Source: Oxalobacter formigenes
GTDB taxonomy: Bacteria > Pseudomonadota > Gammaproteobacteria > Burkholderiales > Burkholderiaceae_D
Assembly (NCBI RefSeq): GCF_027158485.1
Contig: NZ_JAMKYJ010000002.1
Direction: 5' to 3' (one strand)
DNA: 64,000 bases
In this document: positions 61,068 through 64,000 of the stretch, in pieces
Numbering within the stretch: the first letter of the stretch is position 1
Layout: each line of letters starts with the position of its first letter
Notes under the pieces: model-generated
Told to the model about the DNA's origin: nothing
Databases searched by the model: none
Seen by the model: the letters and a program-made list of their open reading frames with translations, nothing else
Made by a program: the position numbers and the translations under genes

Positions 61068-61090
61068 ACAGTCAAACCAGTGCAGTTTTA

Positions 61091-61167
61091 GGAGTGGTAG
61101 TTCAGTTGGTTAGAATATCGGCCTGTCACGCCGGGGGTCGCGGGTTCGAGTCCCGTCCACTCCGCCA
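61091..61167 (+). tRNA. tRNA-Asp (anticodon GTC)
   Basis: A 77-base tRNA including CCA. The acceptor is GGAGTGG/CCACTCC, the anticodon arm carries CTGTCAC with anticodon GTC, and the T arm is GCGGGTTCGAGTCCCGT. It is 23 bases after tRNA-Val. Confidence 0.97.
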
Positions 61168-61176
61168 ATAAACGGA

Positions 61177-61206
61177 AAAGGCGAACACTTGTTCGCCTTT
61201 TTTTTA
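61177..61206 (+). terminator. Terminator of the tRNA-Val/Asp unit
   Basis: Perfect 10-base arms AAAGGCGAAC and GTTCGCCTTT around ACTT, followed by TTTTT. It lies just after tRNA-Asp and before the ppiD start codon. Confidence 0.9.
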
Positions 61207-61242
61207 TTTCAAACGCATCTTCTTAAATGGGCAGAGACCGCC

Positions 61243-63186
61243 ATGCTTGAGTTTATACGAAACCACAAACGTCTGACTCAAATCATTCTTCTTGTTTTCA
61301 TCATTCCTTCCTTTATCTTTGTCGGTGTCGAGGGGTTCAAACGTTTTGGTGATGGGGATGCCGTTGCCAAGGTTGCCGGAAAATCCATTACACAGCAGGA
61401 ATGGGACAATGCACAGCGTGAACAGGCGGAACGTCTCCGCCAGCGTGCTGCCGCTTCCGGTCAGCCATTCGATAACAAATGGATCGAGTCGTCCGAATTC
61501 AAATGGAATGTATTGCAGAACCTGATCGTCAAACGTGTTCTGCTTGAAACCGTCAACAAGGAAAACCTTTCCGTTCCCGAGCAGATCGTTTTGCAGCGTA
61601 TTCGTGAAATTCCGGGTCTGATCGGACCGGACGGAAAACTGGATGAAGCCCGTTACAAGGAAGCGCTGGCTGCGCAAGGTCTGAACCCGGATATGCATTT
61701 CGCCATGGTCCGTCAGGATATGGCTATCCAGCAACTGGCTGCACCGATTGAATACAGCGCTATCGAGCCGACAGCCGTTACACAGCGTGTTTTCAACCTG
61801 TTTGAACAGGAACGTGAAGTCCAGCATTTGTTCTTCAATAATGCCGCTTATCGCAGCAAGGTTTCGGTAACGGACGAGGAGTTGAACGCCTTTTACAAGG
61901 CGCATGAAGCCCAGTTTACGATTCCTGAACATGCCGATGTGGAAGTGATCGTACTGGATATGCCGTCTGTTGCCAAAAACATCAAGATCAGCGACGCCGA
62001 TTTGCAGAGTTACTATTCGCAGAACAAGGATCGTTTTTCCATCCCTGAAGAACGTCGCGCACAGCATATCCTGATAGCGGTCAACAAGAATGCGACCGAA
62101 GCGGAAAAGTCAGAGGCCAAAAAGAAAGCGGAAGGCATTCTGGCTGAACTGAAAGCCAATCCGGCTCGTTTTGCCGAACTGGCCAAAGCCAATTCGCAAG
62201 ACCCGGGTTCTGCACAAAATGGTGGCGATCTGGGTTTCTTTACCCGTGGCAAGATGGTCAAACCGTTTAACGATGCTGTTTTCGGTATGAAAAAAGGCGA
62301 CATCAGCGATCTGGTCCAGACAGATTTCGGCTATCACATCATTACTGTTTCCGATATCAAGCCGGCTGTAGCCAAGCCGCTGGCTCAGGTCAGGGACCGT
62401 GTTTTGCAGGAACTGACACGTGAACAGGCCAACAGGAAATTCGCGGAAATGTCGGAAACGTTCTCGAATATGGTTTACGAAAAACCGGATAGTCTGAAAC
62501 CGGTTGCGGATGCCCTGAAACTGACGATTCATTCTTTCCCTAATCTGGCACGTGACCCGGCAATTGCCGCCAAACAGAACCAGTTGCTGGCCAATCCGAA
62601 GATTTTGCAAGCCATTTTCACGGATGATGTCGTAAAAGGAAAACACAATACCGAAGCGATCGAAGCGGCTCCACAGGTACTCGTTGCGGCACGTATTGCC
62701 AAGCATTATCCGGCTACCCTGACGCCATTCGACAAGGTCAAACAGGTGATCACCGCTGAAGTGATCAATGAAAAAGCCCAGAAACTGGCAAAAGCGGCCG
62801 GTGAAGCCGAACTGGCGAAACTGAAAGAGGGCAGCAATGCAAACGGTTTCTCGTCTTCAATCATGGTTTCGCGTCACAAGATTGCAATGGCCAATCGTGC
62901 CGAACTGGCTCCGGTCATGAAAGCGGACGTTTCCAAATTGCCGGCTTATGTGGGGGCGGATGTTCCGGGAATGGGGTATGTGATTTATCGCATCACCAAG
63001 GTGGTGACGCCGTCCAATCCTGACAAGAATCTGCGTGAAGCGATGAGCAAGCAAATGGCTAATGTGGCATCGCAGCAAGATCTGAATGCCTATCTGAATT
63101 ATCTGAAAAAAGAAGCCAAGGTTGAAATTCTGGTCAAGAGTCCCGCTGAGGAAAAAGGGGAAACGGCCACGGAAGCAGCCAAATAA
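61243..63186 (+). CDS. ppiD: Peptidyl-prolyl cis-trans isomerase D (PpiD-like)
   Basis: A periplasmic folding factor anchored in the inner membrane. The 647-residue protein has one N-terminal membrane helix (LTQIILLVFIIPSFIFVGV, about 11-29), a SurA-type N-terminal domain (KVAGKSITQQEWDNAQREQ) and one parvulin domain (about 265-360, ERRAQHILIAV, GGDLGFFTRGKMVKPF, FGYHIITV). The C-terminal part is helical. The frame is open 18 codons upstream, through the T-run of the terminator, but the ATG at 61243 fits the family. It is the usual downstream neighbour of hupB and the two tRNAs. Confidence 0.94.
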   Translation: MLEFIRNHKRLTQIILLVFIIPSFIFVGVEGFKRFGDGDAVAKVAGKSITQQEWDNAQREQAERLRQRAAASGQPFDNKWIESSEFKWNVLQNLIVKRVLLETVNKENLSVPEQIVLQRIREIPGLIGPDGKLDEARYKEALAAQGLNPDMHFAMVRQDMAIQQLAAPIEYSAIEPTAVTQRVFNLFEQEREVQHLFFNNAAYRSKVSVTDEELNAFYKAHEAQFTIPEHADVEVIVLDMPSVAKNIKISDADLQSYYSQNKDRFSIPEERRAQHILIAVNKNATEAEKSEAKKKAEGILAELKANPARFAELAKANSQDPGSAQNGGDLGFFTRGKMVKPFNDAVFGMKKGDISDLVQTDFGYHIITVSDIKPAVAKPLAQVRDRVLQELTREQANRKFAEMSETFSNMVYEKPDSLKPVADALKLTIHSFPNLARDPAIAAKQNQLLANPKILQAIFTDDVVKGKHNTEAIEAAPQVLVAARIAKHYPATLTPFDKVKQVITAEVINEKAQKLAKAAGEAELAKLKEGSNANGFSSSIMVSRHKIAMANRAELAPVMKADVSKLPAYVGADVPGMGYVIYRITKVVTPSNPDKNLREAMSKQMANVASQQDLNAYLNYLKKEAKVEILVKSPAEEKGETATEAAK

Positions 63187-63210
63187 GCGACAGACTGACG
63201 GATAAACACG

Positions 63211-63654
63211 ATGGCACTGATTAGCGACAATCCGTTTCTGAAAGATCTCGGGTTTGAATTGCTCGACATGAAAGACGGGATTGCAGAAGTCGGCATCAAT
63301 TTGCAGGCGCAACACATGAACAGCTGGCAGGTCATGCACGGCGGCATCATCATGACCCTGCTCGACGCTGCCATGGCGCGTGCCGCGCGCTCGCTTGTGC
63401 CTGATTTGACGAGTGCGGCAACTGTTGAAATGAAAACCAGTTTCTTTCAGCCGGGTGGCAAGATCAGCCAGCAAATCATCGGACGCGGCAAGGTGCTTCA
63501 TCGTTCGACGACTATGTATTATTGTGAGGGTGAAATCTGGAATGGTGAAGCCCTGATCGCCAAGGCGATGGGTACGTTCAAGATTTTCAAACGCAACGAT
63601 ATTGCCAGACGCCTGAAAATGACTTCATCGAAGCATTTGAATGCAGAGAGCTGA
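63211..63654 (+). CDS. PaaI-type hotdog thioesterase
   Basis: A 147-residue single-domain acyl-CoA thioesterase of the PaaI/YdiI-like hotdog group. The core is MNSWQVMHGGIIMTLLDAAMA, with the HGG motif that carries the catalytic region, preceded by NPFLKDLGFELLDMKDGIAEV. Its substrate is unknown. It starts 24 bases after ppiD, so it is likely co-transcribed. The last 15 residues (KMTSSKHLNAES) are a polar tail beyond the domain. A strong terminator follows. Confidence 0.88.
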   Translation: MALISDNPFLKDLGFELLDMKDGIAEVGINLQAQHMNSWQVMHGGIIMTLLDAAMARAARSLVPDLTSAATVEMKTSFFQPGGKISQQIIGRGKVLHRSTTMYYCEGEIWNGEALIAKAMGTFKIFKRNDIARRLKMTSSKHLNAES

Positions 63655-63715
63655 AATGTGACAGGAAAACCGGTTGCAATGATAATCCTGAATTAATAGA
63701 AAACATAATAAAAAA

Positions 63716-63747
63716 GGGAAATCCAGAAAAGGATTTCCCCTTTTTTT
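63716..63747 (+). terminator. Terminator after the thioesterase gene
   Basis: Arms GGGAAATCC and GGATTTCCC around AGAAAA, followed by CTTTTTTT, with A residues on the left, so it may work in both directions. It lies about 60 bases after the stop codon. Confidence 0.88.
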
Positions 63748-63806
63748 AAACTTGTTTTTAAATATATTGTTTAAAAACAGTGTGTTGTAATCGGACGAAA
63801 AATTTA

Positions 63807-63833
63807 AAAACCCTAAAAATTTCAGGGTTTTTT
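63807..63833. terminator. Second weak terminator-like hairpin
   Basis: Arms AAAACCCT and AGGGTTTT around AAAAATTTC, followed by TT. It may serve the gene beyond the right edge on the minus strand, or act as a second stop. Confidence 0.5.
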
Positions 63834-63926
63834 GGGATATATAAATGTGTTGTTTGAAGGTCACGAATAGGAAATTATTTGTAACAAAAGGGCTTTTGAA
63901 CATCATCAGGCTTTGACTGTGCTGTT

Positions 63927-64000
63927 ATGAGTAAGGTAGTCTTCGCAAAATTATCGGATTGGCGGGAAATCGACTTGAGCATCCTTTTCAGAAATCCGGT
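63927..64000 (+). other. Open frame cut by the window edge
   Basis: An ATG at 63927 opens a frame (SKVVFAKLSDWREIDLSI) that stays open to the end. The minus strand is also open here for 40 codons. Too little is visible to decide which, if either, is a gene. Confidence 0.25.

Overview
The window is an ordinary chromosomal stretch of a Gram-negative betaproteobacterium of the order Burkholderiales, family Oxalobacteraceae, most likely the genus Oxalobacter. This is inferred from a DUF2863 protein, a small Burkholderiales-type H-NS protein, class I fructose bisphosphatase, the order glyQ-glyS-gmhB-plsC-ygjP-gloA, a large OFA-family (oxalate/formate antiporter family) transporter, and moderate GC with AT-rich intergenic regions. 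Nearly all genes look intact. There is no rRNA, CRISPR array, prophage or insertion sequence.

Layout. 1-3.4 kb (minus): scpA (cut by the window edge), a small unknown protein, a GNAT acetyltransferase and metG. 3.5-7.5 kb: apbC/mrp (plus), a one-component regulator with a molybdate-type ligand domain (minus), then on the plus strand a possible 46-residue membrane peptide and an OFA transporter. 7.9-9.7 kb: gltX and a tRNA-Ala/tRNA-Glu/tRNA-Glu cluster. 9.9-13.3 kb: DUF2863 protein, moaC, BepA-like metalloprotease. 13.3-20.5 kb (minus): rhlE, fabI, mltD, rpiA and a CPA2 antiporter. 21-24 kb: a SlyB-like lipoprotein, an unknown NPI-repeat membrane protein and a CoA-disulfide-reductase/rhodanese fusion. 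24-26.8 kb (minus): an APC antiporter followed by a PSD-fold decarboxylase. 27.1-29 kb: tRNA-Ser, an HTH protein, 840 bp of AT-rich sequence with stacked hairpins and direct repeats, and a lone Mu-type HTH protein. 29.1-40.2 kb (minus): gloA, ygjP, plsC, gmhB, glyS, glyQ, fbp, pepN, galU. 40.6-43.9 kb: H-NS, PIN protein, yaaA, unknown, RidA-family protein, lipoprotein. 43.9-51 kb (minus): a PAS-GGDEF-EAL protein, parC and parE. 51.5-60 kb (plus): rimP-nusA-infB-rbfA-truB and typA. 60.6-63.7 kb: hupB, tRNA-Val, tRNA-Asp, ppiD and a PaaI-type thioesterase.

How the genes fit together. Much of the window is translation and RNA machinery (metG, gltX, glyQS, five tRNAs plus one tRNA-Ser, the rimP operon, typA), chromosome topology and packing (scpA, parCE, hupB, H-NS) and envelope upkeep (mltD, slyB, BepA, ppiD, fabI, plsC, gmhB, galU).

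The parts most worth pursuing are four. (1) A PSD-fold decarboxylase of the PsiD-like subgroup sits in an apparent operon with a basic amino acid/polyamine-type antiporter, resembling a decarboxylation-driven virtual proton pump. (2) The OFA transporter appears to keep the substrate-binding Arg of OxlT, replaces its Lys with Trp, and ends in a fused extra membrane segment. (3) A probable unannotated small RNA at about 28290-28396 (minus) lies beside an isolated Mu-type HTH gene; its predicted promoter is overlapped by helically phased direct repeats. (4) Several strong intergenic palindromes are not explained by ordinary terminators. All functional statements rest on recognition of sequence motifs; no database search was possible.
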